From positions 90,377,034 to 90,441,033 of the forward strand of contig JBOZIK010000001.1 in NCBI GenBank assembly GCA_051453625.1: a DNA stretch of 64,000 bases, in the 5' to 3' direction. This document shows, piece after piece, positions 24,150-36,133 of the stretch. The stretch comes from Welwitschia mirabilis. Its lineage: Eukaryota > Gnetophyta > Gnetopsida > Welwitschiales. Both the position numbers and the translations under genes were made by a program. Numbering within the stretch: the stretch's first letter is position 1; each line of letters opens with the position of its first letter. Below the pieces are notes generated by a model. That model worked only from the letters and a program-made list of their open reading frames with translations. It was not told the DNA's origin and did not search any database.

Positions 24150-25870
24150 ATATTTCTTGATGCAGTTGCGGTAGAACATTATGATTTTATTTTATATATT
24201 TTTATTCTTCATTTTTTCCCTAAAATATAAATAATATGTAACATGAAAAAGGTAAAATAATTGAGAGATGGTAAAAAAAAAAGATAAAACATTAACTAAT
24301 TAGGTTATCATTAAATGTGACATGAAGACTAAAATTGTGATTAAAAAGAATTAAATATTCTTTTTTAAAATTTCATACCTTTTTCTGATTCAAAAATAGT
24401 ACTACCCACACTAGGCATCTAACGTTAATAAGAAAATAAAAGATTAACTTCTTCCTATATGACTAAGAAAGATAGTAAAATAAATGTGTAAAAAACTTAT
24501 TCCAATGAAAATACAATTTAAATAATGGTGAAACTAGGATGAATAATTTCTAATGAAATAAAACTAGGTGTAACAATTTTATCATAAGGTTTGTAAGGTT
24601 TTTTAAGAATTAAATAAACATCGTTTAGATTGTTCTCATGATATATTTTTAGTTATTTTCTATTTACAAGGAATTGGTCATTACCAGTTAAGTTCTTAAT
24701 GAATACACTTTCATTCTAATTTACTTTAATAACTTTAAAGGATAAACATCTTTTGGCTTGTTCTCATGATATATTTTTAGTCATTGTCTATTTACAAGAA
24801 ATGGGTTATTACCAGTTAGGTTCTTAATGAGTACACTTCCATTCTATTTACTTTAATAACTTCAAAAGATCCTACTCACTTAGTGGCTAGTTTTTTATGA
24901 CAATCATTTAATTTCAAGTTATATAGTAAAGCTTTATCACTTGGTTTGAAATTATTTAATCAAATTTTTCTATCATAGTAATACTTTAGTTTCTTCTTCA
25001 AAATTCATTGATGGTTATGACATGAGATCTCATTTCATCCAATTTTTTAAGTTGGAAGAGTTTATTTAGAGTATTTTCTTCTTTTTTTAAATTCAACTTG
25101 TGCATCAATTTTCAAGACTTCTATTAGATTTATGTAGGGATTAATCATTATTTTCCATAAACTAATTGATAAGGTGTAAAAACTAAAGATTTTCTACATG
25201 TTATTCTATCCATAATGGATAATTTGGTTTCTTACATCAATCCTTACTAGAATTAGCTATCTTGACCAAGATACTCTTAATTTATCTACTAACATTTTCC
25301 ACTCAGACATTCATTTGAGAATGATAGTTAGGTATAATTTTATGTATGATGCTAGCTGTTTTCATAAGCTTTTTCATGGTTTAATTAATGGAATAAGTTT
25401 CTTAATATTAATGTAAACTTCTAGATCTTCAAAACATTGAAAAATGTATTCTTTGAAACATTCAACAACTATTTTAACGTTGTTGATTTTAGTTGCTTTA
25501 GATCCTATCTATTTTGTAACATAATACATACAAATAATAATGTATTGATATACTTGTAATTCTGTAAAGGGTCTAGTAAAGTCAATTTTACAAACATCAA
25601 ATGGTTTTTATTCTAATATTGGATTCATAAGCATCTAATTCTTCTTTGATAATCCACCTATTAATTAGTAACAATCACACTTTGATATATGTTTTTAAGA
25701 GTTTTAAAATAAAGTTGTTTAATTAAATCCACTTTATAAGATCTGTTAAATGGCCTACTCTCCATTAAAATGACCTCTAAAACTACTATCATGACACATT
25801 TATAAAACTTTAGTTTGTTCCCATTATAGAATACATCTATGTGTAATCTCATCCTTGAAAATGCAATATA
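24150..25870 (-). pseudogene. Gypsy integrase remnant (element E)
   Basis: Three parts are visible. The HHCC zinc finger lies near 25800-25660 (SSFRGHFNGE...ISKCDCY). The catalytic core lies near 25600-25320 (IDFTRPFTE...YQYIIIC, YVTK then a stop, KATKINNVKIVVE); the first catalytic Asp survives in IDF. The C-terminal GPF/Y-like module lies near 24900-24760 (VGSFEVIKVN, NPFL-type end). Stops at 25509-25511 (TAG) and 24876-24878 (TGA) replace Trp of 'KWI' and 'KWVGPF'. The C-terminal module is partly duplicated in tandem (see 24618-24870). Confidence 0.78.
24618..24870. repeat. 126-base tandem duplication in integrase C-terminus of E
   Basis: Two adjacent copies, 24618-24743 and 24744-24870, each starting AAACATC and sharing GTTCTCATGATATATTTTTAG and TTACCAGTTA.GTTCTTAATGA. 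The period is 126 bases, a multiple of three, so it would have added 42 codons in frame. The copies differ at about one base in ten. Confidence 0.85.
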
Positions 25871-26099
25871 AGAATGGATTTTACCAAATGTATCTCTTAA
25901 TTCTTTTAAGAAATAGCTACCTATCCTAACTTAAGTAGTCTCATGTCACATGAAAGATAGATAGATAGTTTAATAATATCTACATGCCAAAGGTCTTGAT
26001 TGTGATGGTTTTAATCTATTGCAAATAAGCATTCATCGAGAAACCTATTATAAAATTCATCCTTAGTTTAACATCTTTGGGATAATTCAAACTATTAAA

Positions 26100-26470
26100 G
26101 ATCATCGATTATCATATTGTCACATCCTTACTTATCTTGAATATATAAACTAAATTCTTAAATAACTAGGTACTAACACATAATATGAGCATTATTAATT
26201 TGTTTAGTTACAAGAAATTTGATGACCGAATGATCTATGTAGGCTCATCTTTTGAAATCTATAAGGTAATGTCTAAAATTATCAAATGTTATCACAATTG
26301 GCAATAATTCTTTTTTAGTTGTAGTGTACTTGCATTAAAATGGATTCAAAATTTTATAAATTAATATATGACATGCAATTTATGCTTAATATATTGATCT
26401 AAAATGACACTAATTACATTGTTATTATAATCAGATAGGGTAAAATGGATATTTTCAATTAGGTACATTA
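26100..26470 (-). pseudogene. Gypsy RNase H remnant (element E)
   Basis: Segments in order on the minus strand: FTLSDYNNNVISVILDQ (family F.L.TDASDYAVGAVLGQ), KHKLHVIY (family HVIYYASKTL), and later HSVIKFLVT (family DH.ALKYLL). Frames shift between segments. It lies between RT and integrase as expected. Confidence 0.72.
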
Positions 26471-27350
26471 ATAATAAATGCACTGTGACTTCTTTTTTCA
26501 AAGACTTATTCCATATAAAAGGTTTATCCTTTTCTAATATCTCATATAAGGGATTTAAAAATTTTCAGAAATCCTTAATGAATCACTGATAATACCTAAT
26601 ATGTCTTGGGAAACCTCTTAATGTTTTAAGCTTAGTTGTATTTTCTATGTGATTACTTGAATTTTCTTTGGATTCATATTTATGTCTATTCATGACATAA
26701 CATGACCTAAGAAAATTCCACTCCTTATCATGAAATTACTTTTTTCCAACTTAGTTCTAAATATTTTTTAATTCATCATGATAAAAATTTGTGAAGGCAT
26801 TCTAAAGTTTGATCAAAGGAATCATCATATATTGAAATCTCATTCATGAATATTTCGACAAATTATTCCAACATATCAGAAAAGATAGATATCATAGGTC
26901 ATTGGAAGGTAGTAAGTGCATTATATACTTTAAAAGACATTCTTCAATAGGCATATGTTCCAAAAGATGAAGTAAAGGTTGTTTATATTAATCTTTAAGT
27001 GCTTTGGCAATCTAATTATAACCACTAAAACCATCTAAAAAACAATAATCTTCATTTCCTAAGAGTTCTTCTAGAATTTGGTTAATGGATGATATAGGAA
27101 AATGATCCTTTTTGTTCATTCACTTGGATTTATGAACTCTTGATACAACTATAATTAGACTTATCCATTCACTATCTAAGATAGGACATATTATACTTTC
27201 TTTTTATAATTTATGGACTTCTTCTTTAATCACCTTTTACAATGTAGTGTTCAATTGCCAAGGAGGTTTTCTAATTGGTTTTACATTTTCTTCTAAGTAG
27301 ACTTTATGCATTACTAAGGCTAGCAAGATTCCATTCTAAAGATCTTTATG
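26400..27350 (-). pseudogene. Gypsy reverse transcriptase remnant (element E)
   Basis: Read on the minus strand: HKVYLEENVKPIRKPPWQLN (family HKI.LEEGAKPVRQPQRRLN), IKEEVHKL, CPILDSEWISLIIVV (family YPISDS.WVSP.QVV), then EDYCFLDGF, SFDQTLECL, and MIRSGIFLGHVMS (family GIVLGHKIS). The active-site FMDD reads FMNE at 26839-26850, removing both catalytic Asp. Stops are scattered. Confidence 0.85.
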
Positions 27351-27779
27351 TGAATAGGAAAAAATCCTATTATTTTTCTTAAGCATTTAAATCAATTCTT
27401 TTTCTTGTTCTAGGTCTAACTCTTTGTTGATAATTAGTGGCCTAATTGTTTTAGCATCTGAGAAGATACATTTTACATTGGATGGTAATCCTTTAAGTCA
27501 TAATAGCTCTTGAATTCATTTTGACTTGTGAAATTCTAATGATCTAGACATTCAAACAACATTATTTCTTTTATTTCTTTTACTTCTTATTGTTGAGCAT
27601 CCAAATCTAGTAGATGTTCATGTTTATTTTTCAGTAGTAATTGAATGGTATCCTTAATAAGAATGGCTTTTGCGGTTATACTAATGAATCTTTATTCCTC
27701 CCTGTATTGTCCTTCTTCCTTATATTTAGAAGGATTGAACATGTTTAGGTTTATTTACAAATTTGTACAGATTAATTAA

Positions 27780-28191
27780 ACTAACCTAGTTTAAGAGTGA
27801 ATTATTACATTAACTATAGCTAACCAAGGTTTACCTAAGATAATTGAAATTTTTTCCTAATAACAAGATTAGTCGGGTATATTCCTTGATCAACTTGAAC
27901 TAGCACATTTTTAATCTTTCCTTTTGGGTTTGTTATAGAGCTAAAGTCATGTTGGTTTTAGAACATTTATGAAAGCCAAAGTTTCATAAAGGTGGGAAGG
28001 TATAATGTTTACACATGCTCCCAAGTTTAATATGATATGAGGCATTCATTTCTTGTTAATGATTACTAGAATAATTGGTGATCTAGGATCCTTGTATGTA
28101 GATGGAATGTTTTTTTCCCATTATTTAAGTTATGTTTTCTGCTAAGTAAACTTGTCGAGGAATGAATTTCCTTTTCCTTTTTGAATATAGA
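27780..28191 (-). pseudogene. Gypsy protease remnant (element E)
   Basis: The minus strand starts at the K junction with KRKFIPRQVYLAEN (end of the pre-protease linker), then KDPRSPIILVI, then HIILNLGACVNIIPSHLYE. The active site D(L/S)GA is NLGA, so the catalytic Asp is replaced by Asn (GAT/GAC to AAT, a transition). Confidence 0.75.
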
Positions 28192-28936
28192 TGTAATGCC
28201 CCAAATTTTTAATGCCATATGAATAAAGTGGCCTTGGGGTTTCAACTTTCAACCTCACTTTCTGAGCCTTAAGATGGCATGCAGGGGCCTGCATGCACCC
28301 AAGTGGTAAAAGAAGGGAGCCCCATTGCAGAAACAGAGCGAGCTGTTCTTTTACCTTTTATAAAGGAATACCGTGTGCTTGCTGCTTTCGGTGGCTTTTT
28401 ACTTACAGCTTTCATGTCTTTCAAGTGTTTATGACAGCTCGTAATGCTTCCTCTTTGGCTCTCTTTTTGCTTCCTGTAATCTGTCTTTTAGGCTTTCAGC
28501 GTCATTACTACTCCAAAAAGGCAAGGAGAAGTAGCTTATGAAAGAACAAATGAAATGCTAATTACTTTGAAAATTATCATCAGGGATCAAATAGAGAGCA
28601 GATGAATCTCTGAGATGTCTAGAAGCGCATTTTGGCGATTCGTGGAGGTTGCTCCTGGATTTGAATTGGCTCATCCTTTCCGAAGTAATCGGATCGGCAT
28701 TAGTTCTGATTTTGCTCATTGATCTTCATTTATTGCGTTCTCCAATGAAAACCTTAATAGTTTTAGCGTGGCTAGGGCAAAGGCTCTTTCAGTATTCAAA
28801 CATGCAGATAGCTCATAAGTTGAAAGAGTTCCTTTCACTAATGAAATAAGTTCTTTTGGCAATCCATTAATGCTAGCTTCATATAGGGATGAAATTCTGA
28901 AGACGTTAATTCCCAAATAAGCATTGGAACATTACA
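28192..28936. repeat. LTR-like sequence with long terminal inverted repeat
   Basis: Starts TGTAATGCCCCAA and ends TTGGAACATTACA, an inverted repeat with two mismatches. TGTAA..CCCC...GGGG..TTACA ends are typical of plant chromovirus LTRs. It is visibly less AT-rich than its surroundings and carries TATAAAG at 28359-28365. A possible primer site, CTGTATCAGACTGGAG at about 28985, resembles the initiator-Met type (TGGTATCAGAGC) but lies 48 bases away. The short ORFs here, including 28293-28541, match no family. Confidence 0.5.
28359..28365 (+). promoter_or_regulatory. TATA-like box in LTR-like sequence of K
   Basis: TATAAAG inside CTTTTATAAAGGAAT, about 165 bases from the left end, is a plausible core promoter for an LTR read on the plus strand. 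Confidence 0.4.
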
Positions 28937-30985
28937 ACTAGCTATTCTCTAGACAAAGCAAGACCTAAAGGAGAATCTGGAAGCTGTATCAGACTGGAGT
29001 GCATGCTGATTTATTAGAGACGTTATTTTTGATAGTAATTCAGACACTAGAATATGATTCAAGGTCAGTTTTGTTTAGCTCAGTTACGTATAACATTGAT
29101 ATTAGATCTCATAACAAAGATTTGTTTCATTGCGTTAATCATTTCATTATGTCTCAGACAAGACAGTCCTTAGTGTTTAATAATATCTAACACAAAAGAT
29201 TCCTAGATTTTTGAAAATAATGCCTACAGGATGGCCTTGATCCTTCTTTCCTTTCATCTTAGAACTTGATACTGATAGCCACACCGTTAGTTCTTCCACG
29301 CCTCTATGAAGTCTTAGAAAATGTACCGATATTTTCTCAATAATTAACTAAGGGAATCAAATGCTTCGGCACCCTTTTACCATAAGAACCATTTGTACTT
29401 ATCCGATCATTTTTGGTATTTTTTGTGTAGTTAAAAGAAGAAATGTTTGGATCGTTATATGTGATGTTAAAAGATCACTAGGAAGAAAAGCTTAAGGCTT
29501 TTAAATCCTCACATTTGAATCAGCTGAAATCTTCAAAGAAAAATTACAAGACGTGAATAACAGATATTTGGAGGAAAACAGATTAGATTTTAGGCAATAT
29601 GCTTCAAGAATAAAGGGAAATCAGAGCCTTTGTTGACTAATACTTAAAAAAAATGATGCTTATAAATAGAACATTGCTTTATTCTCAAGAATTTTATATG
29701 AAAATGTAGTTCATAGCCTTGCATTATATACCATGAAAGACTTTTAATTTATCTATGCTAAAGTTTTTAAAAAAAAGATGCATCCTCATTAATAAAAATG
29801 AATTTACCAAAGAAGCCAGTCCACAAGTGATATGCTCTGATGCACACCAAAAAAGTAAATGTTGGAAAAAAAAATGAAAAAAAAACACTACTTAATATAA
29901 ACTAATGGAGAAGCAAATTTGTTATGGCTCTTTCTCCATTGAATTCCTTTATAGATTTTAGACACTAGCATGAATGTGTTAAAGAAAAACACCCTGTTCC
30001 AATGTTGCTTATAAAAATGATAAATAAATAAATAAAATCTTGGGGAGTTTAAAATATGGTACTAACCATAAGGAAAAGCCCCATTTCAATGATTCTTGTA
30101 GAAATTCTTTAACAACCAAGAAACATTTATCCCACACAAATACTAGAGATACTAGCAATGCATAAAAGGCTCAAGAATATTACATAACTAATTGATTACT
30201 AGACAAAATCTCTAAATATCAAAACAGAAAAAAAGGCAAGGAAAAATCAAGATTGTTATAATTTTGTATAATTGCAACATAATCCAATGCCAATGCACAA
30301 TTTATTTATTTGATCAAATGAACAAAAAAAATGAAGAATTATAAAAAAAGGAAACTAAAAGATATATTCAGAGACCTTGGGTACAATAATATTTTGTTAA
30401 AAAAGGGAAGGACAGATACCATAAATTTTCTTTTAGGAACTGCAAATGTAGTGCATCGAATACAATAAAAACTATCCATTTGGAATTAAGTTGAACTACT
30501 TAGAGAAACGAGAACATAAAACATAAATTGTCTGCATGATTTTAATGAGATGAGTTTAACAACATCAAGATTACGATAATGAATGGAAAACAAAACTTAA
30601 CATGATTTTATAACATAACTAATTATAATGTGAAATTATACCAAAGACGGTAGATAACACAAGGTATAACAAGTATACAAGGCAATTTTCTTTCATACTT
30701 AACACACTACAACCAAAAAGGAAGGTGAGACTATTGCTACTGTATATAGCCTTTCAGATAAACTTGTAAATTTCATCATTCAAAACATTAGGAAGGATTC
30801 TTGTTTGATATCAAGTTCAATACTATATAATCCAAGCAAGTACTAGTTCTATTATAAATGTAAATTACATATGCTTGTTTAATAACCAACATTCTTTTAT
30901 TTTGATATATGACTTTAATATTTGCTACATTGCTTAGTGGTGTTTCATATTTTCTTATTGTTATTAATATTATGTTATTATACCA
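28937..30985. other. Unassigned part of K
   Basis: Composition drifts from mixed (up to about 29600) to AT-rich. ORFs at 28999-29190 and 30997-30788 show no family features. No repeat of anything else in the window was noticed. Confidence 0.4.
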
Positions 30986-31228
30986 CAAACAAAACATATA
31001 TATTATATTACATAATACATATTTATAATATCAAATTACATTATATTATATTATAATACAACATTTTATTACATTAACTTATATTATAATATATTATATA
31101 ATATTGTATTATATTATCATACATTATATTGTATTATATCATAATAAATTATCCTACTTATGTATTAAATTATATTACATGATATGCATAATATTATTTA
31201 GTATTATGTTATCTCATATGCATAATAT

Positions 31229-31236
<8 letters not shown>
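30986..31236. repeat. Low-complexity ATTAT-rich tract
   Basis: Imperfect runs of TATAT, ATTATA and CATTATATT on both strands; many short palindromes. No unit length is regular enough to call a satellite. Confidence 0.75.

Positions 31237-31283
<47 letters not shown>
31237..31283. repeat. (TG)n microsatellite
   Basis: About 23 uninterrupted TG units following a TATATA stretch. Confidence 0.98.
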
Positions 31284-31285
<2 letters not shown>

Positions 31286-33063
31286 TTTTATTATATTCTT
31301 AATATTATATTATCTTATATTATTTTATTTTATATTTATAGTGACATGTTTTATTCATAAGAATACATTAATGTTAGGACTAGATACATGAAAAAAAATT
31401 ATAATAGATGAAATAATAAGAGGAGGAATTATAACTCTTAAAGGCTAAGGTTTGTTTGTTATTAGAAAAGAAAATATCATAGAAAGAAAAATGACGCATT
31501 TTGTTACATGAGTTTTCATAGACGTTCTATTATAAACCTTTTATGTTTAAGTTTCATAGAAGGAACTATTATTTTGTGTCACCCTTTTTAAGACAGTGAC
31601 ATTTATAAAAATAAAGTATTTACATAATATTAAATACTCATCTTTGGCTCCTTAGATAATGTTGTTATTATAATTATTTTAATAGAATGCTTTCTTATAC
31701 TTAGTTACTTACTAATTAATTTATAATAAATGTTAGATGTTGTTGGATGTAGTGATTAATAATCATGTTGATTTTAGTATGATTTAGTGTAGTTATAATA
31801 TGCATAGTATAGTTATAAAATGATGCAAGTTTTAGCACAGTCTCCAATGATTATGGTTGGTTTTAGTATTGTTAACGTTTTCCAAGTCTATATCCCTAAA
31901 TATAATTTCTTACATGTTCATGCATTTGAGTTAAATATTATAAGTAGTTAATTGTTATCTTATGCATAAAATGAAATAATAATAGTTATTATTCCATGAC
32001 GCTCATTGAAATAATTAGGCATTTAATTAGTGACCTGTATCCTTTACCTTCTATTGTGCTAAGTCTATTGAGACTAATGATCTAATCAGTGATAGATGGA
32101 CTATTTTCTTTGGCGTTTTGTATTTATATATTATTAGATTCATTATGTTATGTTATAAAAGGAGCAGTTAAAAGGTACCCTACCAAGATGGTATATGTAT
32201 ATATGTATGTATGTGTGTTAATCATATTTCTGCATGAGTTTACTATAATAACACTCTATTATGATACTTCACTCCCATTGGCTCTCATCAAGATGCTATA
32301 GTGAGATATGAGGGGTCTCTTATGCTTAGTGATGGAGGTTACTAATGGATATTTTGGCCAAGTGACTAGGGAGTTGACTATATAGATATATGTGTTTAGG
32401 TACCCATATATCTATTATATTAATATACATGTGTACTATTATCATTCATGCATTAGAATTTCTTAATAGCATTGGATGTTGTAACCTTGAGAGTTCTTTA
32501 CTGGCTGCCTCTTATACTTTTACATATAGCTACTATGCATATGTACATACATTTGTATGTGATATCTATTGATGTTGGTTTGAATATTGAGTTCTTACAT
32601 TATTCCTTTCATTCTTTCATACCTAGGATTGCTACATGCCACTGATATGGACTATCTTAATCTATCTTATGCTCATGCATATTAGTGGAGATGGGAATAA
32701 GGTACAAGATAGAACTACGTGTGGTCTAAAATCCTTTGGATGAGGATTGCCTAGACATGATTTCTTAGCTATTGGTGTAACTAACCACTCGATTACAACC
32801 TACCCACTTCTTATGTATGATTCTAATTGATATTTCTGATTAACCTTAAGATTGGTTGTGATATTAGTCAGGTGAGCTATCATCACATAGTTTACTTGAC
32901 ATGAATCCTATGGGTAACTAAGAGGTTAGTCTCTTAGTTGCAACCTAATTATTTCACTACAATGTTTAATATTATCATGTAAATTGATGCATTGTAATGT
33001 AATAAAGTTAATTATTAAAAAAATTTGTGCTTTTAAGTTCAACCCAAAAACTAGATCATGATA
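31284..33063. other. Unassigned right part of K
   Basis: No coding signal. TGTGTCACCC at about 31577 looks like a possible LTR start, but no partner or clear end was found. Small ORFs at 32089-32301 and 32390-32572 look like chance. Confidence 0.35.
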
Positions 33064-33500
33064 ATAGATCCCTAAGTATTTGAAGTAAAGAGGAGTATCT
33101 TTGATTGATTGCATTAGAGGTATTTTCAATTCCACTTATTTGAAAATACAATTTAGGCCTTCATCATTAGCCATGTTCTCTTTTAATCTTTTTGGAAATG
33201 ATGGATGAGGCACTAGTTTATTTAATTCTTTGGTAGTAAGAGAAGTAAATGGGTCTTTTTCCATAGATGTCTCCTTTGATTTAGATTTCTTTAAATGAAT
33301 TATCTTTTTGAGTGTCTCTTATTTACTTACTTTAGACTTTGTTGAAATTTTATTCTTATTTTTTCATGCTTGACTTCTTGTTGGTTACTCTAATTCTTTT
33401 TCACTTTGAATCATGATTGATTAGGCTTGCTAATAAAGTTTGTTGATAGGATTCTATTCTCTTCTCATAAATATTTCAAATAATGTATACTGCCAACTAT
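32926..33500 (-). pseudogene. Pre-protease linker remnant (element E)
   Basis: The minus strand reads LVPHPSFPKRLKENM and then VELKIPLMQSIKDTPLYFKY. These match the segment before Athila/Tat protease (family FP..L......I.IPL..A...VP.Y.KFL). Homology ends near 33064; the ORF continuing to 32926 runs into segment K. The other half of this linker is at 28191-28150. Confidence 0.7.
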
Positions 33501-34674
33501 ACATATCTATGTATGATAGAATAGTAGATAAGATATAATATATGTATGTAATCTAGTTAAAAATGAAAAAAAAAATTTATTTTTTTAAATAGTCCATAAG
33601 TCTCAGAGGGAAAAAAAAGGAAGTTTGCTAAAGTAACAAAAAAAAAATCTATACTTTTTTATTAGTCAGCCTTAGTGATCAGACTGTTCCAACTACAAGG
33701 GCTATTGCTTAACAAATAAAAGTTACTCTAGAGATAATTGGATGATCTTTCTAAATAGTTCACATTGATGGGAAGGTTTGACATCACTTGACATATTCAA
33801 AAAGTAAAACTTATTTAAAAAGTAAAAGTAATTATTTATTAGTAGAAAGTGGTTGGATTACAATGTATCCATTAACTCAAATTCAAACTTGATCTTCTTC
33901 TAAACTTTACATGTAATAGCTAGCTACAGAGGTTGGAATAACAAAATCATAGATGATGTTATTTTCATAAAGAAGAGAACCAAAAATAGGCTTTTGAATA
34001 CCATCAAGTATTAGAACCTATTTTTATAGATTAGTGGAATTTATATTCTTAAAATTCTGATTCTTGTAGTTACTTATTTGATACTTCTTAAGGGACTTAT
34101 CGAAAGATGAAACTCAAAAAGCCTAAAATAAAAGCACATGAAAATTTGTCTAAGGTTGTAATTATTGCATGAAATTCATAATCATTCATTCCATATTTTG
34201 CACTTTTTCATTCATTAAATCCATCTATTATTTTACTCCTTGAGTCATATTTTATTATTGTAAAATTTATCTAAATCCAAGTTTTCTATCATTATCCTAC
34301 TACCATCTTACTAAAACTTGAGATTTATACATATTAGAAGAGTATGATGGTCTTTGTGAATAAGTAGGATATCCTTGTAATTTTGATATTTAATTAACTA
34401 TAGGATTAACTTGTTAAGGTGGATTTGAAGTAGACATAGTGGGTAGAGAGTATTTCCTTGAAATAATGCTACCGTTTCTCTTACTAAATAAAGTACATAC
34501 TGCCAGGTTCCATAAGCTTGTGCTTACTGTCCTACTTATTTGCAAAGAATACATACCTCATAATTTCCTATAGTGGTGGAACTAGAGTCAAACTAAAATT
34601 GAAGTACAATGATTTAGGGAGGTTAAGGTATTACATATTAAACTACTGCGATTGTTGTTTGTGATGGAGAAGAG
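33501..34674 (-). pseudogene. Gag C-terminal part with ruined zinc knuckle (element E)
   Basis: Near 34580-34530 the minus strand reads CILC, a stop, VGQ, a stop, AQAY, the remains of a CCHC knuckle (C-x2-C-x4-H-x4-C). The His reads Gln and the last Cys reads Tyr. The rest is AT-rich and poorly readable. B cuts the gene at 34674. Confidence 0.5.
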
Positions 34675-36133
34675 TGTTTATGTATAGCGATGAACTAGAT
34701 TTAACTAAATAAAAACCTAGTATCATTCTTCCATAGGGATATATGTGGTAACTAAATAAGAGAAATGCAATTATTTATCTTACAATGAAAAAAATAAAAA
34801 ACAAAATAAAAATAAAATGTTGAGATTAAAAGTAATCTCCAATTAATAACATAAGCCAAGGAAGTGATTCAGAGGTCTAGCTATTCATCTAATAATCCAC
34901 CTTCCTTTAATGATTTCTGTATTTTAAAACATAGCTAAAATTTTTAAGTCATTAAGAATTAGTGTGAAAGCATAATCTCATCCCTCATATGAGTATTTTT
35001 GAGTTATCTAGTCCAACTGATCCTTCATAGCCCTTCATAAGCATGAAAAACATGAATAAAGATGCACAAGATCTATTAAATGATAGTGACTATGGTATTT
35101 TATAAGTAATATTAAACAACTCATTTAATATTAAAAATTTGATCATAAAGGAGCTTCATCTAAAGATTGCTAGTACCAATTGAATGTGCATTAAAAATGA
35201 AAGAGTAAAAGTAACTTAAGAACTAGCTTATCTAAACATTACTAATATTAAGTTAATCATCATTAATAATGAAAGAATGAAAATAAATCCTTTTAGTAGA
35301 ATTAAAAGTATACATTACATCAATGGAGGGAGAGATGAAGATGAGGAACTCCTCAACTAGCCTTAGAATAATTTACCCCCAAGAAAGAGAATCAGAATAC
35401 CATGACTTTGTAGTACTCAAAGTATTTACACCATGTTAGCCAACCAAAAGATCCTTTATAATAGGGGCTCAAGGACCTTTTATAAATGAGAAAGGATTGA
35501 AGAGTTTGTCATGATTGCATTAGATTAGCAGTTGATGAGAAATTACATTAGGGATTACATTAGGGTGGTTACTTAAGGAGGAAGTTACAATCTTTAACAT
35601 GTAGCCATAAAGAAGGATTCTTTATATTCTTATGCAAAAACGTGATGTTGACTGGTATTTTTACTATTAATAATAGTACCAATGGATGCCACGTTATGTG
35701 TCTTTCACATGATCATCTTTATTGCTATAACATGTCACTGCGATGTATTATCTTATGCTTTTTCCATGTGTCATTGGAGTTAAAGATTGAATATGATTTA
35801 TCATTTAATTGAGCCCAAAGATATAAAGTGATGAACTCTCTAGAATAATGTAAGAACATGAGTTTTGAAATAATCTACCTCGAAAGGTTAATGGCATTGG
35901 TGGTCCAGGCTAGTGGCATTAGTGTTTTATGCTATAATTTCTTCAAGTTTAAAAGTGTTTCTCAAAGGACAGTAAAAGATCTGCTAATGTTAAGGAAAAG
36001 TTCATAAATTCATAAAAACTAATTAAAAAAATAGAAAACTTTATTTTATAATAAAACAATGAATTTAATATTTTTTTCTTATGCTATATTGATCAATTAT
36101 ACTAGTTTTTAATGTCAATTTTGCATGTAGACA
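34675..36133 (-). repeat. 3' LTR of element B
   Basis: Plus-strand start TGTTTATGTATAGCGATGAAC, end GCATGTAGACA. TATA-like box at 35476-35484 (minus strand). Aligns with the LTRs of A. Confidence 0.75.

Larger units (their letters stand above)
28192..33063 (+). mobile_element. Segment K, 4.9 kb insertion between linker and protease of E
   Basis: E is interrupted at 28191 and resumes at about 33064-33069 in the same protein region. ATAGA occurs directly at both edges (28187-28191 and 33064-33068), as expected for a 5-base target duplication, although such a short AT-rich match can be chance. K begins with an LTR-like sequence (28192-28936), but its right end shows no matching LTR, so K may be a truncated element or a composite. 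No protein domain was recognised in it. Confidence 0.45.

Noticed and set aside
28293-28541. 82-codon ORF in the less AT-rich segment, considered as a host gene exon
   Set aside because: No family features, no splice context, and it lies inside a sequence with LTR-like ends.
31104-31391. 95-codon ORF with a Cys-Val repeat
   Set aside because: Translation of the TG microsatellite and flanking AT-rich repeat.
31577-32890. TGTGTCACCC start considered as a solo LTR
   Set aside because: No matching end, no partner and no target duplication could be found.
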